Assembly (NCBI GenBank): GCA_040508515.1
Contig: JBEVMS010000173.1
Coordinates: forward strand, 1 to 14,912
Length of the DNA: 14,912 nt
Reading direction: 5' to 3'
DNA from: JBEVMS01 sp040508515
GTDB lineage: Bacteria; Pseudomonadota; Gammaproteobacteria; Xanthomonadales; Rhodanobacteraceae
The notes beneath the pieces are model-generated. The model had not been told where the DNA came from and made no database searches. It saw nothing but the letters and a program-made list of their open reading frames with translations. The position numbers and the translations under genes were made by a program. This document shows positions 1 through 7,314 of this stretch, piece by piece (position 1 is the stretch's first letter; every line of letters begins with the position of its first letter).

Positions 1-2261
1 TCCACCGCGTCCAGATGCACGTTGGCGATCGAGGAAAACTCCGCTGCCAGCTCGGTCAACTCGAAATAATGGGTGGCGAATAAGGTGTAGGCGCGGCTGG
101 CGCGGGCCAGGTGCACCGCGGCGGCGCGCGCCAGTGCCAAGCCGTCGTAGGTGCTGGTGCCGCGGCCGACCTCATCCATCAGCACCAGGCTGCAATCGGT
201 GGCGTTGTGCAGGATATTGGCCGTTTCGCTCATCTCGACCATGAAGGTGGACTGCCCGCGCGACAGGTCGTCGCCCGCGCCGATGCGGGTGAAGATGCGA
301 TCGATCGGGCCGATCACCGCGCGGCTGGCCGGCACGTAGCTGCCGATATGCGCCAGCAGAACGATCAGCGCGTTCTGCCGCATATACGTCGATTTACCGC
401 CCATGTTGGGACCGGTGATCACCAGCATGCGGGTGGCGTCGTCGAGGATCAGGTCGTTGGGCTCGAACGGCTCGGCGCGCACCTTTTCGACCACCGGATG
501 GCGGCCGCGCTCGATAGCGATGCCGGGCACCTCGCTGAGCTGCGGCGCGCTCCAGTTGAGCGTCTCGGCGCGTTCGGCCAGGTTGGCCAGCACGTCCAGT
601 TCGGCGATGGCAGCGGCGGCGGTCTTGAGCGCTTCGAGGCTGCCGATGAGCTGATCGAGCAGCGCTTCGTACAAGGCGCGCTCACGCATCAGCGAGCGCT
701 CCTTGGCCGACAGCACCTTGTCCTCGAAGCTCTTCAATTCCTCGGTGATGTAACGCTCGGCGTTCTTGGTGGTCTGCCGGCGGGTGTAATGCGTGGGCGC
801 ACGATCGGATTGGCCACGGCTGATTTCAATGTAATAGCCGTGCACGCGGTTGTAGCCGACCTTCAGCGTGCTGATGCCGCTGACGGCCTTCTCGCGTTCT
901 TCCAGTTCGACCAGAAACTGATCGGCGTTGGTCGACAGCCGGCGCAGTTCGTCCAGCTCGGCGTCGTAGCCTTCGCCGATCACGCCGCCGTCGCGCAGCA
1001 GCACCGGCGGCTGCGCCACCAGCGCGCGCGCGAGCAATTCGGCGGTGGCTTCGTGATCGCCGATGCGCTGCACCAGCGCGTGCAGCTGCGGGCTGTCCAG
1101 CGCGGCGATCTCCACGCGCAGGGCGGGCGCGGCGGCCAGGCCGTCACGCAGGGTGGTCAGGTCGCGCGGGCGCGCCGAGCGCAGCGCGACGCGCGCCAGG
1201 ATGCGTTCCAGATCGCCGATCCCACGCAGGTGCTCGCGCAGGCTGTGCTGGTGACGACTGTCGATCAGCGCGCCGATCGCCTGCTGACGCAAGCCGAGTT
1301 GCTGGCGCGAACGCAGCGGTCGATTCAACCAGCGCCGCAGCAGACGCGCGCCCATCGGGGTGACCGTTTCGTCCAGCACGCCGAGCAGGCTGAATTCGGT
1401 GCGTCCGCTGGGATGGCTGTCCAGTTCCAGATTGCGCCGGGTGGCGGCGTCCAGCGCGATGGTTTCGCTGGCGCTTTCCACCATCATCCCGGACAAATGC
1501 GGCAGCGCGCTTTTCTGGGTTTCCTCGACGTAGCCGAGCAGGCAGCCCGCCGCGGCGATCGCCAGCCCCAAGCCGTCCACACCGAAGCCGGATAGGTCGC
1601 GGGTGCCGAAGAAGCGATTCAATTCGCGCCGCGCGGCATCCGGATCGAAATGCCAGGGCGCGCGCTTGCGCAGGCCGGGCAGATTGGCGACCAACTGCGG
1701 CCAGCCGCCGTCCTCGGCGATCAGTGTTTCAGCCGGCTGTAAGCGCGCCAGTTCGGCGGCCAGCGCTTCGGCATTGGCCACCTCGCTGAGGATGAAGCGG
1801 CCGGAACTCAAGTCCGCCCAGGCCAGACCGAAGCTGCCGTGGCCACCGGCGGCGATCGCCAGCAGCAGATTGTCGCGCCGTTCTTCCAGCAGCGCCGCGT
1901 CGGTGACCGTGCCGGGGGTGACGATGCGCACCACCTTGCGTTCCACCGGCCCCTTGGCCAGCGCCGGATCGCCGATCTGCTCGCAGATCGCCACTGATTC
2001 GCCCAGCTTGACCAATCGCGCCAGGTAATTTTCCGCCGCGTGATAAGGCACGCCGGCCATCGGGATCGGCGCGCCGGCGGACTGGCCGCGCTGGGTCAGC
2101 GTGATATCGAGCAGTCGCGCCGCCTTGCGCGCGTCGTCGTAGAACAGCTCGTAGAAATCACCCATGCGGAAAAACAGCAACACCTCCGGATGCTCGGCCT
2201 TGGTCGACAAGTACTGGCGCATGAAGGGGGTGTGGGTGGTCAGGTCGACGGTTGCACTCAT
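1..2261 (-). CDS. mutS: DNA mismatch repair protein MutS (3' end cut by window edge)
   Basis: MutS binds base mismatches and small loops as a dimer and, with ATP, recruits MutL in the cytosol. The reading frame runs from an ATG at 2261 leftward to the edge without a stop: 753 codons, so roughly the last 100 residues of a protein usually about 850 long are missing. Visible landmarks are the mismatch-reading motif GDFYE near residues 34-38 with Phe36 and Glu38 at the same numbers as in E. coli; the Walker A loop GPNMGGKST near residue 614; the Walker B/signature stretch LVLMDEVGRGTSTYDG; and the HYFELTEL block just before the edge. The start is chosen by this numbering; only a weak GAAG lies ahead of it. 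It is a housekeeping gene that happens to flank the sugar cluster; the hairpin just upstream (2285-2315) probably separates it from the LysR gene. Confidence 0.97.
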   Translation of the reverse strand, partial: MSATVDLTTHTPFMRQYLSTKAEHPEVLLFFRMGDFYELFYDDARKAARLLDITLTQRGQSAGAPIPMAGVPYHAAENYLARLVKLGESVAICEQIGDPALAKGPVERKVVRIVTPGTVTDAALLEERRDNLLLAIAAGGHGSFGLAWADLSSGRFILSEVANAEALAAELARLQPAETLIAEDGGWPQLVANLPGLRKRAPWHFDPDAARRELNRFFGTRDLSGFGVDGLGLAIAAAGCLLGYVEETQKSALPHLSGMMVESASETIALDAATRRNLELDSHPSGRTEFSLLGVLDETVTPMGARLLRRWLNRPLRSRQQLGLRQQAIGALIDSRHQHSLREHLRGIGDLERILARVALRSARPRDLTTLRDGLAAAPALRVEIAALDSPQLHALVQRIGDHEATAELLARALVAQPPVLLRDGGVIGEGYDAELDELRRLSTNADQFLVELEEREKAVSGISTLKVGYNRVHGYYIEISRGQSDRAPTHYTRRQTTKNAERYITEELKSFEDKVLSAKERSLMRERALYEALLDQLIGSLEALKTAAAAIAELDVLANLAERAETLNWSAPQLSEVPGIAIERGRHPVVEKVRAEPFEPNDLILDDATRMLVITGPNMGGKSTYMRQNALIVLLAHIGSYVPASRAVIGPIDRIFTRIGAGDDLSRGQSTFMVEMSETANILHNATDCSLVLMDEVGRGTSTYDGLALARAAAVHLARASRAYTLFATHYFELTELAAEFSSIANVHLDAV

Positions 2262-2284
2262 GGGGTCTTCGGTCAGCGGATGGC

Positions 2285-2315
2285 GGTCGAACGGGCTTGC
2301 GGCCCGCGTTCGACC
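2285..2315 (-). terminator. Strong hairpin between LysR gene and mutS
   Basis: Arms 2285-2292 (GGTCGAAC) and 2308-2315 (GTTCGACC) pair perfectly. An inner GGGC/GCCC stem (2293-2296 with 2302-2305) closes a five-base loop, with a two-base bulge at 2306-2307. It lies about 90 bases past the LysR stop and 23 bases before the mutS start codon, both on the minus strand. No T-tract follows, so it could be a factor-assisted terminator, a transcript-stabilising end, or a structure in the mutS leader. Confidence 0.5.
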
Positions 2316-2407
2316 TGAGGTGGGCGGGCCGATCGCCGATGATAGAGCCGGTGGCGGTGTTTACCCAGCCCGCGCGGTCGCCAGCAAGGCTGCGGGCGCT
2401 GCGCCGT

Positions 2408-3376
2408 TCAATCTGCTTGCTCGGGCATGCCGGCGGCTTGGCGCAGCGCATCGAGCAGCAGTTGGGCCGGAGCGGTCAAGGCGTTGCCACGGCGGCTGAC
2501 CAGCTCGAATGGCTCGGTCTGCGACTGCAGCGCCAAGGTCAGTTGCGCGATCATGCCGAAGCGCTGCGCGGTGTCGGCCACCGATTGTGGGATCAGCGTC
2601 AGCAGCCGCGGATCTTCCTGCAGCAGCATCAAGGTGGTGAGGGTTGAGGAGGTTTCCAGCGGATGGCGCGGAAATTCCAGGCCCGCCAGGGTGAATTCGC
2701 GCTCCAGCAGCAACCGCATCGGCGTGTTGGTTGGATAGATCACCCAAGGGTAATCCCTCAACTGGGCCAGCTTTAGCGCCCTTGCGGTGGCCAGCGGATG
2801 ACTGGGATGGGCCACTAGCCGCAACGGCTCCTGATAGGCGCCCAGGGTCTGATAGGCATCGGGCCGTCGGCTGACGCTGGTACGGCAGATCGCCAGATCC
2901 AGCCGACCTTGGTCGATCAGGTCGAGCAGGCGGGTGCTGGTGTCCTCCACGATGCTGACGGTGATAGCTGGCTGTTTTTGTCGCAGGGAGGTCAACGCGC
3001 GCAGCAGGATCGGCACCGCGCCCATGATGCTGCCCACCGCCAAGCGTCCGCCGTAGCCCTGCTGGATGCCCAGCATTTCTTCACGCAATTGGGCCAGGTC
3101 GGAGTGGATCAGACGGGCGAACCGCAACGCGCTGCGACCCAGATCATTGGCGCTGAGCCCTTGCGGATGGCGCGTGAACAACGCCGTGTCGAAGGTCGAC
3201 TCGATCTCACCCAGCGCCTTGGTGGCGCCTGGTTGGGTCATGCCAACGTAAGCGGCCGCCTTGTGCAACGAGCCCAGCTCGTCGATGGCGACAAGCAGGC
3301 GCAGATGCTTCATGCGCAGACGCGAAACTAGGAGGGAAAGGGAGGCAACCACAGATGACAGAAAGTTATCGCTCAA
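2408..3376 (-). CDS. LysR-family transcriptional regulator, GbpR-like
   Basis: A 322-residue LysR-type regulator. The N-terminal winged helix-turn-helix spans about residues 20-85 (RMKHLRLLVAIDELGSLHKA, then TQPGATKALGEIE, the recognition helix), followed by the linker and an effector-binding domain from about 110 that opens with GRLAVGSIMGAVPILL. The RLRMKHLRLLVAID opening and the ~20-residue lead-in are characteristic of GbpR, known in Agrobacterium and Azospirillum as a regulator of sugar-binding-protein genes. The start is taken as TTG at 3376, with AGAAG about seven bases upstream; GTG at 3352 and ATG at 3313 are alternatives, but 3313 would remove the lead-in typical of the group. It is divergent from the arabinose catabolic genes with a 92-base gap, so it is very likely their regulator, with a pentose or a pathway intermediate as effector (inferred). 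Confidence 0.9.
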   Translation of the reverse strand: MSDNFLSSVVASLSLLVSRLRMKHLRLLVAIDELGSLHKAAAYVGMTQPGATKALGEIESTFDTALFTRHPQGLSANDLGRSALRFARLIHSDLAQLREEMLGIQQGYGGRLAVGSIMGAVPILLRALTSLRQKQPAITVSIVEDTSTRLLDLIDQGRLDLAICRTSVSRRPDAYQTLGAYQEPLRLVAHPSHPLATARALKLAQLRDYPWVIYPTNTPMRLLLEREFTLAGLEFPRHPLETSSTLTTLMLLQEDPRLLTLIPQSVADTAQRFGMIAQLTLALQSQTEPFELVSRRGNALTAPAQLLLDALRQAAGMPEQAD

Positions 3377-3419
3377 TTAGAACTTCTCATTAGGCGGCAA
3401 GTTGTCGCACTTTTAAAGT
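3363..3419. promoter_or_regulatory. Divergent control region with evenly spaced AAGTT/AACTT half-sites
   Basis: Between the LysR gene and the first catabolic gene, AAGTT (3363-3367), AACTT (3381-3385) and AAGTT (3399-3403) alternate in orientation, each starting exactly 18 bases after the last. Neighbouring pairs therefore form inverted repeats with 13-base spacers. A further 11-base palindrome ACTTTTAAAGT sits at 3409-3419. LysR regulators usually bind as tetramers to arrays of such half-sites in the shared divergent promoter, so this is the natural candidate operator. The first half-site lies inside the first codons of the LysR gene if TTG 3376 is the start. I could not pick out a convincing -35/-10 pair. 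Confidence 0.45.
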
Positions 3420-3468
3420 CCCCCGTTGCAGTTCGCCCACCCAGGGCGACCGTCTTATGAGGTGCACG

Positions 3469-4464
3469 ATGAGGTTGATCCAGTTCGAGGGTGAGCGCGA
3501 TACGCGTCAGGTCGGTGTTGTCGAGGGCGAGCGCGTGGCGGTGCTGGAGCATGTCGGCAGCACGCGTGAGCTGGCTCTGGCGGCGATCGGCGCTGGCCGC
3601 AGCCTGCAGGAGCACGTGACGCAGCTGACCAAGACGTCCGGTCCGGCTTACCAGCAACTGTTGCAGGCCAAACGCGTGTTGTCGCCGCTCGATCACCCGG
3701 ACCCGGCGCATTGCCTGATCAGCGGCACCGGACTGACCCACCTGGGCAGCGCCGCCACCCGCGACGCGATGCACCAGGCGGACAAACCGGCCGAGGCCGA
3801 GCTGACCGATAGCATGCGGATCTTCCATTGGGGTATCGAAGGCGGTCGGCCGCCGGCGGGTCAGGCCGGTGCGCAGCCGGAGTGGTTCTACAAGGGCGAC
3901 GGCCAGATCGTCGTACGCCCGGGCGCGGACATTGCCGCGCCGCCGTTCGCCGAGGATTTCGGCGAGGAGCCCGAACTGGTCGGGCTCTATGTGATCGGCC
4001 CGGACAACCGGCCTTATCGGCTGGGCTACGCCTTGGGCAACGAATTCTCCGACCACGTGATGGAGAAGAAGAACTACCTCTACCTGGCGCATTCGAAGCT
4101 GCGTTACTGCTCGTTCGGCCCCGAACTGCGGCTGGGCGCGCTGCCGGAACATCTGGCCGGCAGCAGTCGAATCGAACGCGACGGCGTCACCTTGTGGGAA
4201 AAACCTTTTCTGTCGGGCGAGGCCAACATGTGCCATTCGCTGGACAACCTCGAATACCACCACTTCAAGTACGCCCAGTTCCTGCGCCCCGGCGATGTGC
4301 ACGTGCATTACTTCGGCACCGCCACGCTGTCCTTCGCCGATGGCATCCGCACGCGTCCGGGCGACGTGTTCGAGATCAGCCTGGAGGCGTTCGGCGCGCC
4401 GTTGCGCAATGGCATCGCAGTAACTGCGCCGGCGATTCAGCCCGGCGGCGTGGTGGCGCTGTGA
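3469..4464 (+). CDS. araD1: AraD1/GguC family 2-keto-3-deoxy-L-arabonate dehydratase (FAH superfamily)
   Basis: A 331-residue member of the fumarylacetoacetate-hydrolase superfamily, AraD1/GguC branch. The expected reaction is dehydration of 2-keto-3-deoxy-L-arabonate to alpha-ketoglutarate semialdehyde in the cytosol. The FAH metal-ligand pattern is visible: Glu167-x-Glu169 (EEPE), then Asp195 in GNEFSDH; the C-terminal half carries GEANMCHSLDN (about 250-260) and HYFGTATLSFADG (about 280-292). The start is ATG 3469 (MRLIQFEGE, the usual family opening), preceded by GAGGTG at 3459-3464; an in-frame ATG at 3457 has no ribosome site. It is the first gene after the divergent LysR promoter and lies 28 bases from the next gene, an aldehyde dehydrogenase that would use its product. 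The substrate is inferred from context; related enzymes also take other 2-keto-3-deoxypentonates. Confidence 0.88.
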   Translation: MRLIQFEGERDTRQVGVVEGERVAVLEHVGSTRELALAAIGAGRSLQEHVTQLTKTSGPAYQQLLQAKRVLSPLDHPDPAHCLISGTGLTHLGSAATRDAMHQADKPAEAELTDSMRIFHWGIEGGRPPAGQAGAQPEWFYKGDGQIVVRPGADIAAPPFAEDFGEEPELVGLYVIGPDNRPYRLGYALGNEFSDHVMEKKNYLYLAHSKLRYCSFGPELRLGALPEHLAGSSRIERDGVTLWEKPFLSGEANMCHSLDNLEYHHFKYAQFLRPGDVHVHYFGTATLSFADGIRTRPGDVFEISLEAFGAPLRNGIAVTAPAIQPGGVVAL

Positions 4465-4492
4465 TGCGTGGTTATCGAATGGGAGTGTGCGC

Positions 4493-6073
4493 GTGAAGAT
4501 TGACGGTCAGCAGTACATCGGTGGCGCGCGTCGCGCCGCCGGCACGACGATGTTGCAGAGTATCGATGCGGCCAGCGGCGAGCCCTTGCCGTATCGGTTT
4601 CATGAGGCCACCGCGGCCGAAGTCGATGCTGCCGCCCTTGCCGCGGCGGCGGCTTATCCGGTCTATCGCAACCTGCCGGCGGTGCGTCGGGCCGAGTTTC
4701 TTGAGGCCGCCGCTGCCGCGATCGATGGGCTGGGCGACGACTTCATCACCCTGGTCACGCGCGAGACGGCACTGCCTGCGGCGCGCATTCAGGGCGAGCG
4801 CGGGCGCACCTCGGGCCAGTTGCGGTTGTTCGCGCAGCTCTTGCGGCGCGGGGATTTCTACGATGCGCGGATCGAGCGCGCGCAGCCGCAGCGCCAGCCG
4901 CTGGCCAAGCCGGATCTGCGCCAGTACCGCATCGGCCTGGGTCCGGTGGCGGTGTTCGGGGCCAGCAATTTCCCGCTCGCGTTCTCCACCGCCGGCGGCG
5001 ATACCGCCAGCGCGTTGGCGGCCGGCTGTCCGGTGGTGTTCAAGGCGCATCCCGGGCACATGGCCACTGCCGCGTGCATCGCCGAGGCGATCGTGCAGGC
5101 AGCACGCGAGACGGGCATGCCCGAGGGCGTGTTCAACCAGATTTATGGCGACCGCGTCGGTGCGGCGCTGGTGCAGCATCCGGCGATTCGCGCGGTCGGC
5201 TTCACCGGTTCGTTGGGCGGCGGTCGTGCACTGATGGATATGGCTGCGGCGCGGCCGCAGCCGATTCCGGTCTTCGCCGAGATGTCCAGCGTCAATCCGG
5301 TGCTGCTGTTGCCGGCGGCGTTGGCTGCGCGCGGCGAAACCATCGCGCGTGAACTGGCCGCCTCGGTCAGCCTGGGCGGCGGGCAGTTCTGCACCAAGCC
5401 GGGTCTGGTGATCGGGCTGCGCTCGGCCGCGTTCGACGCGTTTGCCGCGGAGCTGGCCGCTAGCATGGCCGCATTGCCCGAGGTCAGCCTGCTTAATGCG
5501 CGCACCTTGCAGTTGTACACGCAGGGCGTCGCGCAGTTGGGGGCACAGGCCAGCGTGCAGCGCTTGGCTGGCGGCGACAGCGCGCCGGACAAGGCGCGTG
5601 CGCAACTGTTCAAGGTCGATGGCGAGCAATTGCTGAGCAATCCTGCCTTGCAGCACGAGGTGTTCGGCCCGGCGACGTTGCTGGTGGAAGCGGCCGATCA
5701 GAACCAGTTGGTCCGTTTGCTGGCCGGGCTCGATGGCCAGCTCACGGTGACCTTGATCGCCGAGCCGGATGATCTGGCGCGTTGCGCCGAGTTGCAGCCG
5801 CAGCTTGAACAATTGGCAGGTCGATTGCTGGTCAATGGCTATCCCACCGGAGTGGAAGTCAGCGGTGCGATGGTGCATGGCGGTCCTTATCCGGCCACGT
5901 CCGACGTGCGCGGGACGTCGGTGGGCAGCGCGGCGATCGAACGCTTCCTGCGCCCGGTCTGCTACCAGAACTACCCCGATGCCTTGCTCCCGGCACCGCT
6001 GAAAAACGCCAATCCGCTGGGAATTCGCCGCCAACTCGACGGCCAATTCAGCGATGCGGCCATTACCGAGTGA
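4493..6073 (+). CDS. Alpha-ketoglutarate semialdehyde (2,5-dioxovalerate) dehydrogenase
   Basis: A 526-residue NAD(P)-dependent aldehyde dehydrogenase of the length and style of alpha-ketoglutarate semialdehyde dehydrogenases. It would oxidise the semialdehyde to alpha-ketoglutarate, the last step of non-phosphorylative pentose breakdown. Visible are the Rossmann/catalytic Asn motif FGASNFPLAFS (155-165), GFTGSLGGGRAL, the general base Glu263 in FAEMSSVNP, and the nucleophile Cys300 in GGGQFCTKPG. The start is GTG at 4493 (MKIDGQQYIGG), chosen because GGGAG at 4481-4485 sits seven bases before it; the GTG at 4487 is too close to that site. It follows the AraD1 gene by 28 bases and is surely co-transcribed. 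A 178-base gap separates it from the next gene. Confidence 0.93.
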   Translation: MKIDGQQYIGGARRAAGTTMLQSIDAASGEPLPYRFHEATAAEVDAAALAAAAAYPVYRNLPAVRRAEFLEAAAAAIDGLGDDFITLVTRETALPAARIQGERGRTSGQLRLFAQLLRRGDFYDARIERAQPQRQPLAKPDLRQYRIGLGPVAVFGASNFPLAFSTAGGDTASALAAGCPVVFKAHPGHMATAACIAEAIVQAARETGMPEGVFNQIYGDRVGAALVQHPAIRAVGFTGSLGGGRALMDMAAARPQPIPVFAEMSSVNPVLLLPAALAARGETIARELAASVSLGGGQFCTKPGLVIGLRSAAFDAFAAELAASMAALPEVSLLNARTLQLYTQGVAQLGAQASVQRLAGGDSAPDKARAQLFKVDGEQLLSNPALQHEVFGPATLLVEAADQNQLVRLLAGLDGQLTVTLIAEPDDLARCAELQPQLEQLAGRLLVNGYPTGVEVSGAMVHGGPYPATSDVRGTSVGSAAIERFLRPVCYQNYPDALLPAPLKNANPLGIRRQLDGQFSDAAITE

Positions 6074-6251
6074 AGCGTGTCGCGCGGCCGGGTCGATTCA
6101 GCGCGGTGGTGCTGGGTCCATCCCCCACCGGAAATCCTTGCATGTATGGAAATAAGCCAAGGCGTTTTGCCAACCGACGCTCGGTCAAGGACTGCCGGTC
6201 GATCGAGCCGCTGCCACGCATGGCTGATATCGGGGTTCTAAGTTCACGAGC
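6074..6251. other. Intergenic gap inside the catabolic gene run
   Basis: A 178-base stretch between the aldehyde dehydrogenase stop and the 1-dehydrogenase start, much longer than the other gaps in this gene run. It is less GC-rich near its centre (around 6135-6165). I see no convincing -35/-10 pair, no strong hairpin and no credible small gene. A separate promoter for the downstream genes is possible but not shown. Confidence 0.4.
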
Positions 6252-7298
6252 ATGGCTGCGACGCGGGTGCGCATCGTGACGACCGTCATTCAACCGGCTG
6301 ACGCCACCCGCGCGCGCGCGCCATGGCAGGTGGGTTTGGTGGGCCTGGGCAAGATTGCCCGCGACCAGCATCTGCCGGCGCTCACGGCGAGTGCGGATTT
6401 CGAAGTGGTGGCCAGTGCCGATCCGTTGAGTGCGCTGCCGCATCTGCCTGCCTTTGCTTCGCTGAGCGCGATGCTGCGCGACGGCCCGGCGCTGGACGCG
6501 GTGGCCTTGTGTACGCCGCCGCAGGGGCGTTATGCGTTGGCTGCGGCCGCTTTACGTGCCGGTAAGCACGTGCTGCTGGAAAAACCACCCGGGTTAAGCC
6601 TGGGCGAGCTGGAGCAATTGAACCAGCTCGCCATGGAGCGGCAACTGACCGTGTTCAGCGCCTGGCATTCACGCGCGGCGGCGGCGGTAGCGCCAGCCAA
6701 GGCGTGGTTGGCGGATCGGCGGATCGGCTCGATCCGCATCGACTGGCGCGAGGATGTGCGTCAGTGGCATCCGGGCCAGCAATGGATCTGGCAGCCCGGC
6801 GGTCTTGGCGTGTTCGATCCGGGCATCAATGCGCTATCGATTCTGACCGAGTTGCTGGAGGCGCCGATCCGTGTCGACGGCTGCGAGCTGTGGACACCGG
6901 CTAACCGGCAGACGCCGATTCGCGCCAGCCTGGAGATGCATGGGCCGGACGAACTGCCGATCGCCTGCGGACTGGATTGGACGTATCCGGGCGAACCGCG
7001 CTGGGATATCGAACTGCTGACCGAGGACGGCCGGTTGCGGCTGGAGCAGGGTGGCAACCGGATGAGCCTGGACGGCCAGCCGATCGAGGTCGGCCCTGAG
7101 CGCGAGTACGCCAACCTTTACCGACAGTTCGCCGCGTTGATCGCCAGCGGTCAGTCGCTGCTGGATGGCCGCCCGCTGCAACTGGTCAGTGATGCGCTGC
7201 TGCTGGCCGAACGCCATGCGGTGGCCCCGTTTTATGACGACCCCGCTGACGCCGGCCAAAGCTTCGAGGCCAGCGGCGCGGTGGCATTTCCTTCCTGA
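6252..7298 (+). CDS. L-arabinose/D-galactose 1-dehydrogenase (Gfo/Idh/MocA family)
   Basis: A 348-residue Gfo/Idh/MocA oxidoreductase closely resembling the L-arabinose 1-dehydrogenase (NAD(P)+) of Azospirillum brasilense. It would oxidise the aldose at C1 to the lactone, the first step of the pathway. The nucleotide-binding loop GLVGLGKIARDQHLP is at about 28-42, the conserved Lys lies in GKHVLLEKPP (about 109-118), followed by FSAWHSRAA and the active-site stretch RQWHPGQQWIW...GVFDPGINALS with the family Asp/Asn. The C-terminal part keeps the GPEREYANLYRQF block of the Azospirillum enzyme. About 23 residues precede the usual first strand (WQVGLVG), and no clear ribosome site precedes ATG 6252, so the true start may be slightly further in; GTG codons at 6267 and 6276 are in frame. 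The stop is 16 bases before the dehydratase start. A paralogue begins at 14614. Such enzymes often accept D-galactose as well as L-arabinose. Confidence 0.92.
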   Translation: MAATRVRIVTTVIQPADATRARAPWQVGLVGLGKIARDQHLPALTASADFEVVASADPLSALPHLPAFASLSAMLRDGPALDAVALCTPPQGRYALAAAALRAGKHVLLEKPPGLSLGELEQLNQLAMERQLTVFSAWHSRAAAAVAPAKAWLADRRIGSIRIDWREDVRQWHPGQQWIWQPGGLGVFDPGINALSILTELLEAPIRVDGCELWTPANRQTPIRASLEMHGPDELPIACGLDWTYPGEPRWDIELLTEDGRLRLEQGGNRMSLDGQPIEVGPEREYANLYRQFAALIASGQSLLDGRPLQLVSDALLLAERHAVAPFYDDPADAGQSFEASGAVAFPS

Positions 7299-7314
7299 TG
7301 GAGCTAGCACTCGC

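Noticed and set aside
111..1595. 494-codon open frame on the plus strand across mutS
   Set aside because: Antisense shadow of the clearly conserved MutS frame; His/Ala/Arg/Gln-rich with no domain pattern, as expected from GC-rich codons read backwards.
3373..4308. 311-codon minus-strand frame opposite araD1
   Set aside because: Shadow of the FAH-family gene, and it would overlap the LysR promoter; no protein-like features.
4472..6046. 524-codon open frame on the minus strand
   Set aside because: Antisense shadow of the aldehyde dehydrogenase; low-complexity Arg/Gln/His composition and no recognisable motif.
6070..6279. 69-codon plus-strand frame starting at GTG overlapping the aldehyde dehydrogenase stop
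   Set aside because: Although the overlap resembles coupled translation, there is no ribosome site fitting it, it is very basic and pattern-free, and it runs into the next gene's start.
7165..7314. 50-codon upstream extension of the dehydratase
   Set aside because: It overlaps the end of the preceding dehydrogenase in another frame, and the family's usual N-terminus begins at 7315.
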